Made by a program: the position numbers and the translations under genes
The notes under the pieces: model-generated
What the model saw: only the letters and a program-made list of their open reading frames with translations
What the model was told of the DNA's origin: nothing
Databases searched by the model: none
Shown here: positions 15,851 through 23,313 of the stretch, one piece after another
How positions within the stretch are numbered: position 1 is the stretch's first letter
How the letters are laid out: each line of letters starts with the position of its first letter
Origin: a virus
Length of the DNA stretch: 38,210 bases
Direction: 5' to 3' (one strand)
Virus record (IMG/VR): IMGVR_UViG_3300017739_000030
Span: 1-38,210 of that record

Positions 15851-16794
15851 TGTCAAGTGATTTTTTATGGGTGGAGAAATACAGACCAAAGAATATTGAG
15901 CACTGTATTCTTCCATCAGATGTGAAAGAAACCTTTAAGGGTTTCGTAAAACAAGGAGAGATACCAAATCTCCTACTCTCAGGTACTGCAGGTGTTGGTA
16001 AAACAACTATTGCAAAAGCATTATGCACTGAGTTAGGGGCAGACTTCTATGTTATCAATGGTTCTGACGAAGGTAGATTCTTAGATACAGTAAGAAATCA
16101 AGCAAGTAATTTTGCTTCTACTGTATCACTTACTTCTACAAGTAAGCATAAAGTTCTTATCATTGATGAGGCAGACAATACTACTCCTGATGTTCAACTT
16201 CTATTAAGAGCAAACATTGAAACGTTTCAAAAAAATTGTAGGTTTATATTTACTTGCAATTTTAAGAATCGTATAATTGAACCTCTACATAGTAGAACTA
16301 CAGTTATTGAATTCAATGTAAGAGGAAAAACTAAACAAGAACTTGCAGCAGCATTCTTTGCAAGATGTAAGGGTATCCTTACTGCCGAGGATGTATCATT
16401 CTCTGATAAGGTTGTTGCAGAAGTTGTTAACAAATACTTTCCAGACTTTAGAAGAACTCTTAACGAACTTCAAAAGTATTCATCAACTGGTGCTATAGAT
16501 ACTGGAATTCTAGCAGCATTAGGTGATGCTAATATGGATGCACTTGTTACTGCATTGAAAACTAAAAAGTTCAATGATGTCAAGAAGTGGGTTCATTCTA
16601 ATCTAGATGCCGATCCTGTATCTATCATGAGGAAGTTGTATGATAATGCATCTTCTACAATGGATGGTCCTAGTGTGGCAGCAGCAGTTTTAATTATTGC
16701 TGAGTATCAATACAAGTCTGCTTTCGTTGTAGACCAAGAAGTAAATCTTCTCGCATGTTTAACACAAATAATGTTGGAGTGTAATTTTAAATGA
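15850..16794 (+). CDS. 44: gp44, clamp loader large (ATPase) subunit
   Basis: gp44 is the AAA+ subunit that, as a tetramer with gp62, loads gp45. At 314 aa (T4: 319) it starts with the VEKYRPKNIEHCILP signature (residues 8-22), Walker A GTAGVGKTT (45-53), Walker B LIIDEADN (103-110) and sensor FIFTCNFKNRI. The RFC SRC motif region reads LHSRTTV. The lid and collar helices follow. The stop is coupled to a small membrane gene (16791), and a Dam methylase is then inserted before gene 62. Confidence 0.94.
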   Translation: MSSDFLWVEKYRPKNIEHCILPSDVKETFKGFVKQGEIPNLLLSGTAGVGKTTIAKALCTELGADFYVINGSDEGRFLDTVRNQASNFASTVSLTSTSKHKVLIIDEADNTTPDVQLLLRANIETFQKNCRFIFTCNFKNRIIEPLHSRTTVIEFNVRGKTKQELAAAFFARCKGILTAEDVSFSDKVVAEVVNKYFPDFRRTLNELQKYSSTGAIDTGILAALGDANMDALVTALKTKKFNDVKKWVHSNLDADPVSIMRKLYDNASSTMDGPSVAAAVLIIAEYQYKSAFVVDQEVNLLACLTQIMLECNFK

Positions 16795-17003
16795 ATCTTT
16801 TTATATCATGTCCACCAGTATATACTCTACCTGGTACTTGGACTAAATGTAATGCCCTCATACCTCACTATAACGCTGATCCAAATGCAACCTTTGGTAT
16901 TTCTATATTAGTAATATTAGTTCTACTATCTGGGTTTGGGGTATACAGAGCATTCTTCAATAACGAAGGTCTTACTGATCAATGGGATGAACACGATGAC
17001 TAA
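16791..17003 (+). CDS. Small membrane protein, 70 aa
   Basis: Overlaps gene 44 by 4 nt. An N-terminal part with two cysteines (C8, C20) precedes a clear transmembrane segment FGISILVILVLLSGFGVYR (residues 35-53) and an acidic tail (GLTDQWDEHDD). Its place in the replisome operon, before another membrane protein and dam, marks a small insertion relative to the compact T4 order 44-62. Function unknown. Confidence 0.65.
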   Translation: MNLFISCPPVYTLPGTWTKCNALIPHYNADPNATFGISILVILVLLSGFGVYRAFFNNEGLTDQWDEHDD

Positions 17004-17253
17004 CAAAAGAGATAAAGTGAGAGCACAAGTAAAATCCAGATGGTATTATGCTTTCTGGGGTATAGCAACAGTATCTGTTGTTGGAGGTCAACTGTATGTT
17101 GGTTCTTCCTATCGCTCTATGGCACAGTCTATGAATAGATGGTTTGAAGAAACGATTGAAATTATGACTGAACCAATTAAAAGACAAAAAGGATACTACG
17201 CTCCTATGACACCACCTACTCCAGAGGATTGGGGAATGACTATTGTCGAATGA
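16996..17253 (+). CDS. Small membrane protein, 85 aa
   Basis: I chose the ATG at 16996 (MTNKRDKVRAQVKSRWYYAF...), which overlaps the upstream stop region by 8 nt; 16987 is an alternative ATG. A basic N-terminus precedes one hydrophobic span (YYAFWGIATVSVVGGQLYVG, about residues 17-36), then a soluble helical tail with EETIEIMTEPIKRQKGYY and a Pro-rich end. Positive-inside topology predicts the N-terminus in the cytoplasm. Function unknown; coupled to dam by ATGA. Confidence 0.65.
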   Translation: MTNKRDKVRAQVKSRWYYAFWGIATVSVVGGQLYVGSSYRSMAQSMNRWFEETIEIMTEPIKRQKGYYAPMTPPTPEDWGMTIVE

Positions 17254-18092
17254 TTACTAAGACTGCTTTAAAAACTCCTCTAAGATATCCTGGTGGTAAG
17301 TCTCGTGCTATTAAAAAGATGGCACAATTTTTTCCAGACTTTACAGACTATACAGAATTTAGAGAACCATTCCTAGGTGGTGGATCTGTATCATTATACA
17401 TCTCTCAGGTGTTCCCACATTTAGATATTTGGGTCAATGATTTATATGAACCCTTGTATTGTTTTTGGAAGACACTACAAGTAAGTGGTGATAAACTTTC
17501 AAAAGAATTAACTGAACTAAAAACTAGGTATCCTGATAGGGGTAGTGCAAGAGGATTGTTTATTGAAGCAAAAGAATACTTAGAAAAGAAACCAAACGAA
17601 TGCGACCCCTTTCATAGAGCAGTCGCATTTTATGTTGTTAATAAGTGTTCGTTTAGTGGTCTATCTGAATCATCTTCTTTTAGTCCACAGGCATCAGATT
17701 CAAACTTCTCAATGAGAGGTATTGAAAGACTTCAGTATTATAGTCAAGTCATTCGTAAATGGCAGATTACAAACTTATCATATGAAAAACTTTATGAAAA
17801 TGATGAGAATGTATTTGTATATCTAGATCCTCCATATGATATTAAAGCAAACTTGTACGGTAAGAGAGGCACAATGCATGTAGGATTTGATCATGACAAG
17901 TTTGCAACTAGGTGTGATAGATATCAATGTGATCAAATGATTTCTTACAACTCTTCTAATCTAGTAAAGAATCGTTTTGAAGGTTGGCAGCAGACAGAAT
18001 ATGATCATACATACACCATGAGATCTGTAGGTGAATACATGTCAGATCAACAACAGCGAAAAGAACTACTTCTTCTAAATTATGTCATCTAA
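17250..18092 (+). CDS. dam: DNA adenine methyltransferase (Dam, D12 class)
   Basis: Transfers methyl from S-adenosylmethionine to adenine N6. The N-terminal LRYPGGKSR (11-19) and FREPFLGGGS (37-46) are the SAM-binding motif I region, YLDPPYD (191-197) is the catalytic DPPY, and VVNKCSFSGLSES (129-141) matches the D12 family. The 280-aa length fits Dam of T4 and bacteria (about 260-280). The ATG at 17250 is chosen over an in-frame TTG at 17229 because it shows ATGA coupling to the upstream gene. It lies between 44 and 62, an unusual place. No cognate restriction gene is seen, so self-protection or regulation is likely. Confidence 0.92.
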   Translation: MITKTALKTPLRYPGGKSRAIKKMAQFFPDFTDYTEFREPFLGGGSVSLYISQVFPHLDIWVNDLYEPLYCFWKTLQVSGDKLSKELTELKTRYPDRGSARGLFIEAKEYLEKKPNECDPFHRAVAFYVVNKCSFSGLSESSSFSPQASDSNFSMRGIERLQYYSQVIRKWQITNLSYEKLYENDENVFVYLDPPYDIKANLYGKRGTMHVGFDHDKFATRCDRYQCDQMISYNSSNLVKNRFEGWQQTEYDHTYTMRSVGEYMSDQQQRKELLLLNYVI

Positions 18093-18477
18093 TTATCCTC
18101 TTAAGGATTATCTAAACTCACTCAATTACTCTAAACAATATTTGATGGGCGAGGATGAAGATCCTGGTTGGGAAAAGAACTATCCTTCATACGTCATTAA
18201 TAAATGTATGTCACATCATCTAGATACTGTCATGTTTGCTAACGAGATGAATATGAATGCAGGTTTAGATAATCGTTTGCAATATGATTTTTTTATAAAT
18301 ATCGTCAGAAGCCGTAGAAGGTTTTCACCTTGGGGTAAGAAACAAAAGATTGATGATCTTGAACTTGTGAAGCGTTATTATGGGTACTCCTATGAGAAAG
18401 CAAAACAGGCACTTGAGATACTCACTCCACAGCAAATTACTTTTATTAAAGATAAATTGAACATAGGGGGTCAGTGA
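18082..18477 (+). CDS. 62: gp62, clamp loader small subunit
   Basis: gp62 completes the gp44/62 clamp loader. At 131 aa (T4: 187) it has the cyanomyovirus-type features: PLKDYLNSLNYSKQYLM, YPSYVINKCMSHHLDTVMFANEMN, then RSRRRFSPWGKKQKIDDLELVKRYYGYS. The YPSYVINKCMSHHLD motif is the signature I rely on. It overlaps dam by 11 nt and is followed by regA after one base. Confidence 0.85.
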   Translation: MSSNYPLKDYLNSLNYSKQYLMGEDEDPGWEKNYPSYVINKCMSHHLDTVMFANEMNMNAGLDNRLQYDFFINIVRSRRRFSPWGKKQKIDDLELVKRYYGYSYEKAKQALEILTPQQITFIKDKLNIGGQ

Positions 18478-18478
18478 A

Positions 18479-18904
18479 ATGAATGAACTTAAAGAAGTTC
18501 AGTGGAATAGAAATGAAATGGTGGAGGTGAATTTAAAGGAACCAGATGATTTCCTTAAAGTTCGTGAGACCCTTACAAGGATAGGTGTAGCCTCCAGAAA
18601 AGAAAGGAAGTTATATCAATCATGCCATATCTTACATAAGAAAGGACAGTATTACATTGTTCATTTTAAAGAGTTGTTTGCACTAGATGGTAAGAAAGCA
18701 AACCTCTCAGAAAATGATCTACAGAGAAGGAATAGGATTATTAAGTTACTATCTGATTGGGGATTGGTAGAAATAGTTAAGGAATCTAGCATTAAAGATG
18801 CTGCACCCCTAAGTCAAATCAAGGTAATTGCATACAAAGAGAAGGGAGAATGGACGCTTGAGTCTAAGTATAACATTGGGAAAAAACGTCAAGTTGTAGA
18901 GTGA
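18479..18904 (+). CDS. regA: RegA, translational repressor of early genes
   Basis: RegA binds ribosome-binding sites of early mRNAs. The sequence MVEVNLKEPDDFLKVRETLT (from residue 14), then RKLYQSCHILHKKGQYYIVHFKELFALDGK and RIIKLLSDWGLVEIV match T4 RegA nearly residue for residue. T4 RegA starts at the equivalent of residue 14 (ATG 18518). The ATG at 18479 adds MNELKEVQWNRNE and has an AGGGGGT upstream, so I kept it, but the shorter form (128 aa) is quite possible. Confidence 0.93.
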   Translation: MNELKEVQWNRNEMVEVNLKEPDDFLKVRETLTRIGVASRKERKLYQSCHILHKKGQYYIVHFKELFALDGKKANLSENDLQRRNRIIKLLSDWGLVEIVKESSIKDAAPLSQIKVIAYKEKGEWTLESKYNIGKKRQVVE

Positions 18905-18934
18905 TATATAGTATAGTGTTATCATATCAAAATA

Positions 18935-19345
18935 ATGGCAGAAGCAGTTAAAAAAGAAGAATCTAAAAAAGGTCTTCTTGGAAAACTAAAAGAACATGCT
19001 GAAGATAAAGAGGAACAACTTGCTATCCTTAGTACATTTGTTCGCTTATCTGTGTTGGTCTGGTCCGCAGGAATTTTAACATTAGCGTATGTTAAATTGC
19101 CAGAGGCATTTAAAATACCAGAACAAAAGCTGGATCCAACTTTCATAGCTTCGGTCTTCACAGGAACTTTAGCTACTTTTGGAGTCCAAGCAGCAGGTTC
19201 AAAGAAAAAGAATGGTGAAAACGCTAGTGCTAACATATCCAAAAAGGATATGGAGTTTCTTATTGCGAAGGCATCTGAGACTGCACCTGCTCAAACTATC
19301 AGAATTGAATCTGGTCCTGTAAAAATTGTCCCTGATACTAAGTAA
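18935..19345 (+). CDS. Two-span membrane protein, 136 aa
   Basis: A charged, Lys/Glu-rich N-terminal segment (about 30 residues) precedes two hydrophobic spans, RLSVLVWSAGILTLAYVKL (about 37-55) and FIASVFTGTLATFGVQAAG (about 69-87), then a soluble tail ending RIESGPVKIVPDTK. Two spans, a charged N-terminus and the small size resemble class II holins, but there is no endolysin next to it, so this is a possibility only. First gene after regA, with no clear promoter (an AT-rich TATAGTATAG lies at 18908-18917). Confidence 0.65.
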   Translation: MAEAVKKEESKKGLLGKLKEHAEDKEEQLAILSTFVRLSVLVWSAGILTLAYVKLPEAFKIPEQKLDPTFIASVFTGTLATFGVQAAGSKKKNGENASANISKKDMEFLIAKASETAPAQTIRIESGPVKIVPDTK

Positions 19346-19350
19346 TTATC

Positions 19351-19584
19351 ATGCAAAAAATTATTAATGTACTTGCTATTGCGTCTAGCGTTGTATCTCT
19401 TACCGTTGTTGGCGGTGGTGTTTATCTTTATACTCAAAAGGATGCCATCATAGAGGACATCAAAGAGAAAGCATTAGGTTCCTTTTCTAGTGGAATCAGT
19501 GATGCATTACCTGGTCTTGTAGACGCAGGTATTCCAGATGTAACTGGTGATGCAATTCCAGTGCCTTCAGCTCCTAGTTTTTAA
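19351..19584 (+). CDS. Small membrane-anchored protein, 77 aa
   Basis: An N-terminal hydrophobic helix (INVLAIASSVVSLTVVGGGVYLY, about 4-26) is followed by a charged helix (KDAIIEDIKEKALG) and a Pro/Gly/Asp-rich tail. The helix could be an uncleaved signal anchor, placing the tail in the periplasm. The preceding gene ends 5 nt upstream. The three genes 18935, 19351 and 19594 all start with a membrane segment and probably form one unit with 20203. Confidence 0.6.
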   Translation: MQKIINVLAIASSVVSLTVVGGGVYLYTQKDAIIEDIKEKALGSFSSGISDALPGLVDAGIPDVTGDAIPVPSAPSF

Positions 19585-19593
19585 GAGGTTACC

Positions 19594-20193
19594 ATGAATG
19601 TAAAATGGATATCAATTGGTGTAGTTGGTAGTTTGTTTGCAGTATCCCATCTGGGAATGATAGGTTATATTGCAACAAGAGAAAAAGAAGCTCAGTTACC
19701 TAGTTTAGATATACCTGTAGGTGACTATACATCGTATGCTGTTTCAGCAAATAAGGATGGATATAAGATAAGTTATCAGGCTAACGATCCTAAGACTGCA
19801 TATATCACTAAGGATATTAAGACTAAGGGTGGTTTCTTAGGACTATCAAATGAAACAACTAAGGTTGCTGAAGAATATTTCCTAGATGGTAAGACCAATC
19901 AAGGCGGTCCTGTATCTAACAAGAGATCTTGGATAGATATGCCACCTGGTTTGACTCCACAACAGACTGAAGAGATTGTTTCTGCAAGATCAGAAGAATG
20001 CATCAAAGCAATTGGAGGTGCAGAGGGAACTGGTCGCTTAGTTGGAACTAGCATTGGTGCTGCTGCTGCACCTGCTGTGAGTGGTATTCCATTCATAGGT
20101 TGGGTTGCTGCAGGTTGGATAGCAATGTTTGGTGGTAATCAAGGAGCCGATATAGGTGGCACCATGGCAGAGGACTTAAACGAGAACTGCTAG
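19594..20193 (+). CDS. Membrane protein with glycine-zipper C-terminus, 199 aa
   Basis: An N-terminal span (ISIGVVGSLFAVSHLGMIGYIA, about 6-27) anchors a soluble middle region (about 30-130). The end holds a Gly/Ala-rich double hydrophobic hairpin, GRLVGTSIGAAAAPAVSGIP then FIGWVAAGWIAMFGG and GADIGGTMAEDL, with repeated GxxxG spacing. Glycine zippers of this type occur in outer-membrane-inserting and pore-type proteins. The C-terminus is ...NENC with a final cysteine. No known family is recognised; the context suggests envelope interaction or lysis. Confidence 0.65.
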   Translation: MNVKWISIGVVGSLFAVSHLGMIGYIATREKEAQLPSLDIPVGDYTSYAVSANKDGYKISYQANDPKTAYITKDIKTKGGFLGLSNETTKVAEEYFLDGKTNQGGPVSNKRSWIDMPPGLTPQQTEEIVSARSEECIKAIGGAEGTGRLVGTSIGAAAAPAVSGIPFIGWVAAGWIAMFGGNQGADIGGTMAEDLNENC

Positions 20194-20202
20194 AGGTAGT
20201 CT

Positions 20203-20973
20203 GTGACTATACCTAATATACAACCTATCAGAGCACAACTTAATAGTGTAAATATTAAAACCATTGGAAATAATACGGTATTTATTCCGAACGTTCCAGA
20301 ATGGTTGACGGGTAACCCTGTACATTCAATACCTGCTGCACCACCTGCTACTGTTGTAATAGGTGCACCTGTTATTGACATGCCTGGTTGTGTAGAAGCA
20401 CACGAGCAGAGTGATAAAAGCGATAAGATTATTGAAGATGATGAAGATAATGTATTAGTATTCTGTGATGCAGGTGTGCCTTCATATGATGCGATGGATT
20501 TTAAACCAGATGAATTACTTATGGAGATGGAAGCACCTCCACCCCCTGTTGTTAATCCACCCGAATCTCCAGACATAGATCCACCAGAGGTTCCACCTAT
20601 CGATCCACCTGAGACAGAATGTCCTGCACCTAATCAACCTAGAGTCGGTGACCTAACTCAGAATGGAGAGGAGAGAGTTGTAGGTCATGAACTTCAAGGC
20701 ACTACCTGTGTAGTATTGTATGAGGATACTACAGTAGTCGAAAAATTTTTACCAACTGCAAATCAAGTCAGCACTACCGCATCAATTGCTGTAGTCGCAA
20801 CAGCCGCAGCTGCTGCCACACCTTTACTATTGAAAGTTATAAAACCAATCATAAAAAAACTAACTACTACTATAAAGAAGAAGTTAGGTAAGAAAATTAT
20901 TAAACCAACCCGTCAAGATATTGTGACGGATGAATATCGTAAGAAAAAAGGACTACCTCCTATCAAACGTTAA
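20203..20973 (+). CDS. Proline-rich, probably membrane-anchored protein, 256 aa (GTG start)
   Basis: It starts with GTG at 20203, 9 nt after the preceding stop; GAGGTAG lies just upstream. Residues about 110-145 are a Pro/Glu repeat (PPPPVVNPPESPDIDPPEVP, then PIDPPETECP), a rigid spacer. A hydrophobic stretch ASIAVVATAAAAATPLLLKVI (about 194-214) is followed by a very basic tail (KPIIKKLTTTIKKKLGKKIIKPT). This looks like a tail-anchored protein with a Pro-rich reach. It converges with the - strand genes: stop codons overlap by 4 bp at 20970-20973. Unknown function, perhaps virion or envelope contact. Confidence 0.7.
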   Translation: MTIPNIQPIRAQLNSVNIKTIGNNTVFIPNVPEWLTGNPVHSIPAAPPATVVIGAPVIDMPGCVEAHEQSDKSDKIIEDDEDNVLVFCDAGVPSYDAMDFKPDELLMEMEAPPPPVVNPPESPDIDPPEVPPIDPPETECPAPNQPRVGDLTQNGEERVVGHELQGTTCVVLYEDTTVVEKFLPTANQVSTTASIAVVATAAAAATPLLLKVIKPIIKKLTTTIKKKLGKKIIKPTRQDIVTDEYRKKKGLPPIKR

Positions 20974-21659
20974 GGATTACCGATAGATAAAGTTTTTAGA
21001 TCTTTGGCGTTACCTATCTTTTTTTTAGGTATGCTATGTGCATGTGGAGCTATGTTATTCACATTCTGTACAACAACGTCTGCACATATACTATAGTATG
21101 GGCTCTTAGGATGGAATGAAATTCCGTCTTTTATCAAAGTTCCACAATTTTTTAATCTTGCGATCTCAAAATCGAGACGTTTATTGGCTACGGCTTGGTT
21201 CATTAGTGCTATGTTTGCTGCTGCTGCCTCTTTACATTGCTGCTGTAGTTTCTTATCTAATGGTTTAGACCATGTAGCAGACACACCAACTGAGAAGTTA
21301 TAGTTATCTTTCTGTGCTGTTCTTGTAGGAACGTGATATAAAATATTACCTGGATTATCTAATACTCCATCATCATTTAAATCTGACATGTCATACACTG
21401 GTGAATCCCAGTATGACTCAAATGGTTTTTGTGCTGATGCCGTACCTGTAACGTATGGCGTAACGTTCATGGTAGGACCTTGGCATTGTATACCATTACC
21501 ATATGTGTTTGTTATATACGGACCTTGTAAAACCTGTATTGCCTGGTTGGTCACTGAGCCAGAACTATTCGCGATTGGAGATGCTGTTGCACTCACACCA
21601 CCAACAGTTTCAGCACGAACACTAGGCATAAACCCAGTGATAGCAAGGGATATCGCTAT
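20970..21659 (-). CDS. Secreted/virion-type protein, about 219-229 aa, start uncertain
   Basis: The reading frame is clear downstream: ETVGGVSATASPIANSSGSV, then QVLQGPYITNTYGNGIQCQG, PVYDMSDLNDDGVLDNPGNI (an EF-hand/dockerin-like DxNxDGxxDxP) and ARLKNCGTLIKDGISFHPKS. I recall homologues in other cyanomyoviruses that begin with a signal peptide directly before ETVGG. Here the signal-like part (TIAISLAITGFMPSVRA) has no ATG, GTG or TTG in front of it. The first ATG is at 21629 (inside the signal region), and an ATA at 21659 overlaps the upstream stop. The interval given assumes the ATA. Alternatives are a -1 frameshift from the upstream gene or a long read-in from an ATG at 21821. Confidence 0.65.
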   Translation of the reverse strand: MAISLAITGFMPSVRAETVGGVSATASPIANSSGSVTNQAIQVLQGPYITNTYGNGIQCQGPTMNVTPYVTGTASAQKPFESYWDSPVYDMSDLNDDGVLDNPGNILYHVPTRTAQKDNYNFSVGVSATWSKPLDKKLQQQCKEAAAANIALMNQAVANKRLDFEIARLKNCGTLIKDGISFHPKSPYYSICADVVVQNVNNIAPHAHSIPKKKIGNAKDLKTLSIGNP

Positions 21660-22087
21660 TGTTGAAAAATACTGGTTGTGTCTGTGACGCTTTGGACGGT
21701 GGTTTCTCTCTGTATTATTGTGTGGTTGGTCAGCCCTGGTCCCATCATCGTTTCTGTGTATTGAAACGCTGCACCTGGTGTTGTCTGTGTGAATGTGGGT
21801 GTTGACCCTACTCCTGTCCATGTTGAATTCACTCCCTCAATAGTTACATTACTACTTGATGTTGTAGGTGATAGATTATCAGTTGTTGTAATTCCATTTC
21901 CCGTTACAGAAAATTGGTAGCCTGTGTTATAGTCCATCGAATTTATGGTCTCTTTCACTGTAGAAGTCGTTTCCGTGTGAGTCGTCATCGAGCCTTGAGT
22001 GAAATTTGGTACCACAGGCACTGCTATGACTGGGTTTATAGCACCAGCTGTTGCAACAAGAAGGAATAATTTAAATTTATTCCTCAT
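21656..22087 (-). CDS. Secreted Thr/Ser-rich protein with signal peptide, 143 aa
   Basis: A signal peptide is clear: MRNKFKLFLLVATAGAINPVIA, with cleavage probable after VIA. The mature part is beta-rich with many Thr (TTHTETTSTVKETINSMDY, GNGITTTDNLSPTTSSSNV) and ends FQYTETMMGPGLTNHTIIQR, TTVQSVTDTTSIFQQ. The tail motif resembles small virion/secreted proteins of T4-like cyanophages. It is the middle of three co-oriented - strand secreted genes. Function not known; a role in tail-fibre-like adhesion or phage release is speculative. Confidence 0.75.
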   Translation of the reverse strand: MRNKFKLFLLVATAGAINPVIAVPVVPNFTQGSMTTHTETTSTVKETINSMDYNTGYQFSVTGNGITTTDNLSPTTSSSNVTIEGVNSTWTGVGSTPTFTQTTPGAAFQYTETMMGPGLTNHTIIQRETTVQSVTDTTSIFQQ

Positions 22088-22092
22088 GATAT

Positions 22093-22662
22093 TTAGTCGA
22101 ATATTGTTATTTCACTTACGAATTGCCCTGTTAAGGAGTTACCTGCAGCAATCGTTCCACTACCACTACCACCATTGTCAAGTGTAACTACATGAGCATT
22201 TGTGATAGTACCTGGTTTTCCAGCACCTGCTGTTCCACCACTGTAAGTGGTTATGTCTCCCCAACTAGCAGCACTAGCAGCATTGCTATCACCTTGTTGC
22301 CAAGATTGTGCAAAGGAGAATGATCCTGTGCAAGCTAAGTCACTACCACCACTTGTTGTTGATGATCCTGTGCATCCATTTTGAACACCAGAAATTGTTC
22401 CAACTGTTCCCTGACCTGTAGTAGTACTATAAGTGTTAACACCTATACCACCATCTACAGCAGAACTACCAGAGGCAGCAGGTGTATGTGATGTGATCAC
22501 GTTAGTTCCAGAAACTGAATAACTGTTTCCGATTCGTGTCTGATGCACCACTTGAGGTTCAACTACTAACTGTAAACTAGACTGATGTCTCGTTGATAAT
22601 CCACCTGCATGGGCAGCACCACCTACAGTCAATAACATAATGAGAGGTAAATACTTTTTCAT
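22093..22662 (-). CDS. Secreted Gly/Ser-rich protein with signal peptide, 189 aa
   Basis: A signal peptide MKKYLPLIMLLTVGGAAHAG leads a Gly/Ser/Thr-rich beta protein (IGVNTYSTTTGQGTVGTISG, SGGSDLACTGSFSFAQSWQQ, ASWGDITTYSGGTAGAGKPG). Two Cys pairs may form disulfides. It is the first gene of the - strand set and diverges from hsp20. Low complexity suggests an extracellular surface or virion protein. I do not recognise a named family. Confidence 0.75.
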   Translation of the reverse strand: MKKYLPLIMLLTVGGAAHAGGLSTRHQSSLQLVVEPQVVHQTRIGNSYSVSGTNVITSHTPAASGSSAVDGGIGVNTYSTTTGQGTVGTISGVQNGCTGSSTTSGGSDLACTGSFSFAQSWQQGDSNAASAASWGDITTYSGGTAGAGKPGTITNAHVVTLDNGGSGSGTIAAGNSLTGQFVSEITIFD

Positions 22663-22683
22663 TGTTTTGTGAGTTTATACGCA

Positions 22684-22769
22684 TTGACGTACAACTATAT
22701 AGGTGTGCTAATCCTTACCTTTAGGTTCGGAATGTACAGTTTATTTTTCGGTATTTCTATGGTTAAATA
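22684..22769 (+). promoter_or_regulatory. hsp20 leader with candidate early and late promoters
   Basis: A weak sigma70-like pair TTGACG (22684-22689) with GCTAAT (22707-22712, spacer 17) and a late-type box GTTAAATA (22762-22769) both precede hsp20. The leader also has a short hairpin around CGCC-TTCG-GGG (near 22776). The - strand gene 22662 diverges from the same interval, so one or two promoters must lie here; none is strong. Confidence 0.4.
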
Positions 22770-22821
22770 ATGATGTCGCCTTCGGGGACACACAACTAAA
22801 CTCGCTTATTTAAGGAGCAAC

Positions 22822-23271
22822 ATGACTGGTTTAACAAAGTGGACATCTAAGGATGTCGATTCAATTTTTAACGCTGTAAATCGTTATAGCGTAGGATATG
22901 ATGATCTATTCAATAGATTACATGCATATGGTACAGGAACACCACAAGGACAATACCCTCCATATAATATTGTCAAAGAGTCCGCAGAGAAATGGAGACT
23001 AGAACTAGCACTCGCAGGTTGGTCGAAAGATCAAGTAGAAGTATCAACCGAACAAAACGTACTGCTAGTCAAATCAAGAGAACAAGATCCAAGTACACAA
23101 GAAGAAGAATACGTTCATAGAGGTGTAGCATCTAGAACATTTGCTAGAGGATTTAATCTATCAGATGACGTAGAACTTGGTAAAGTCGAGTTTGTTAATG
23201 GAATGCTAACAATAGAGTTACAAAAGATCATACCTGATCATCAGAAAAGACAAGTCTATGACATAGGTTAA
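22822..23271 (+). CDS. hsp20: Small heat-shock protein Hsp20 (alpha-crystallin family), 149 aa
   Basis: Hsp20 holds unfolding proteins in solution for refolding. The alpha-crystallin domain runs from about 48 to 143: KWRLELALAGWSKDQVEVST, VLLVKSREQDPSTQEEEYVH, RTFARGFNLSDDVELGKVEF and VNGMLTIELQKIIP. The RGVASRTFARGFNL strand is of the IbpA type. It is common in T4-like cyanophages, usually near virion genes. A strong Shine-Dalgarno AAGGAG sits at 22811. A strong terminator follows at 23314. Confidence 0.92.
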   Translation: MTGLTKWTSKDVDSIFNAVNRYSVGYDDLFNRLHAYGTGTPQGQYPPYNIVKESAEKWRLELALAGWSKDQVEVSTEQNVLLVKSREQDPSTQEEEYVHRGVASRTFARGFNLSDDVELGKVEFVNGMLTIELQKIIPDHQKRQVYDIG

Positions 23272-23307
23272 CTATAATTTATACAGATCTTAATCTGTAG
23301 TTAACGA
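23267..23307 (+). promoter_or_regulatory. Candidate Pho box (tandem TTAA repeats) upstream of pstS
   Basis: The cyanobacterial Pho box is tandem 8-mers PyTTAAPyPy(T/A) with 3-bp gaps. Here CTTAATCT (23289-23296) and GTTAACGA (23300-23307) stand 11 bp apart, and upstream GTTAACTA (23267-23274) and a degraded TTTATACA (23278-23285) continue the same 11-bp phase. CTTAATCT is a full match, the others partial. The -10-like TATATT (23328-23333) begins 20 nt downstream, the right distance for PhoB-type activation. Published work showed cyanophage pstS responding to host PhoRB, so the site is expected. The first repeat overlaps the hsp20 stop. Confidence 0.6.
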
Positions 23308-23313
23308 TACAAA

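Noticed and set aside
18908-18925. Promoter before the 136-aa membrane gene (TATAGTATAG)
   Set aside because: AT-rich -10-like bases exist but no -35 at a proper distance, so it is not listed as a feature.
19899-20096. Antisense frames in the gene 19594 and others such as 9378-9674 and 25194-25496
   Set aside because: They are shadows of strongly supported + strand genes, have no ribosome-binding sites and show codon-biased antisense composition.
20974-21060. Bidirectional terminator between the convergent genes
   Set aside because: The ACCTA/TAGGT pairing has a T-rich loop rather than a T tail, and lies inside the - strand coding sequence.
22087-22097. Late promoter ACTAAATA on the - strand before the 143-aa secreted gene
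   Set aside because: The box overlaps the stop of the 189-aa gene and lies only 2 nt from the next ATG, leaving no leader; likely chance.
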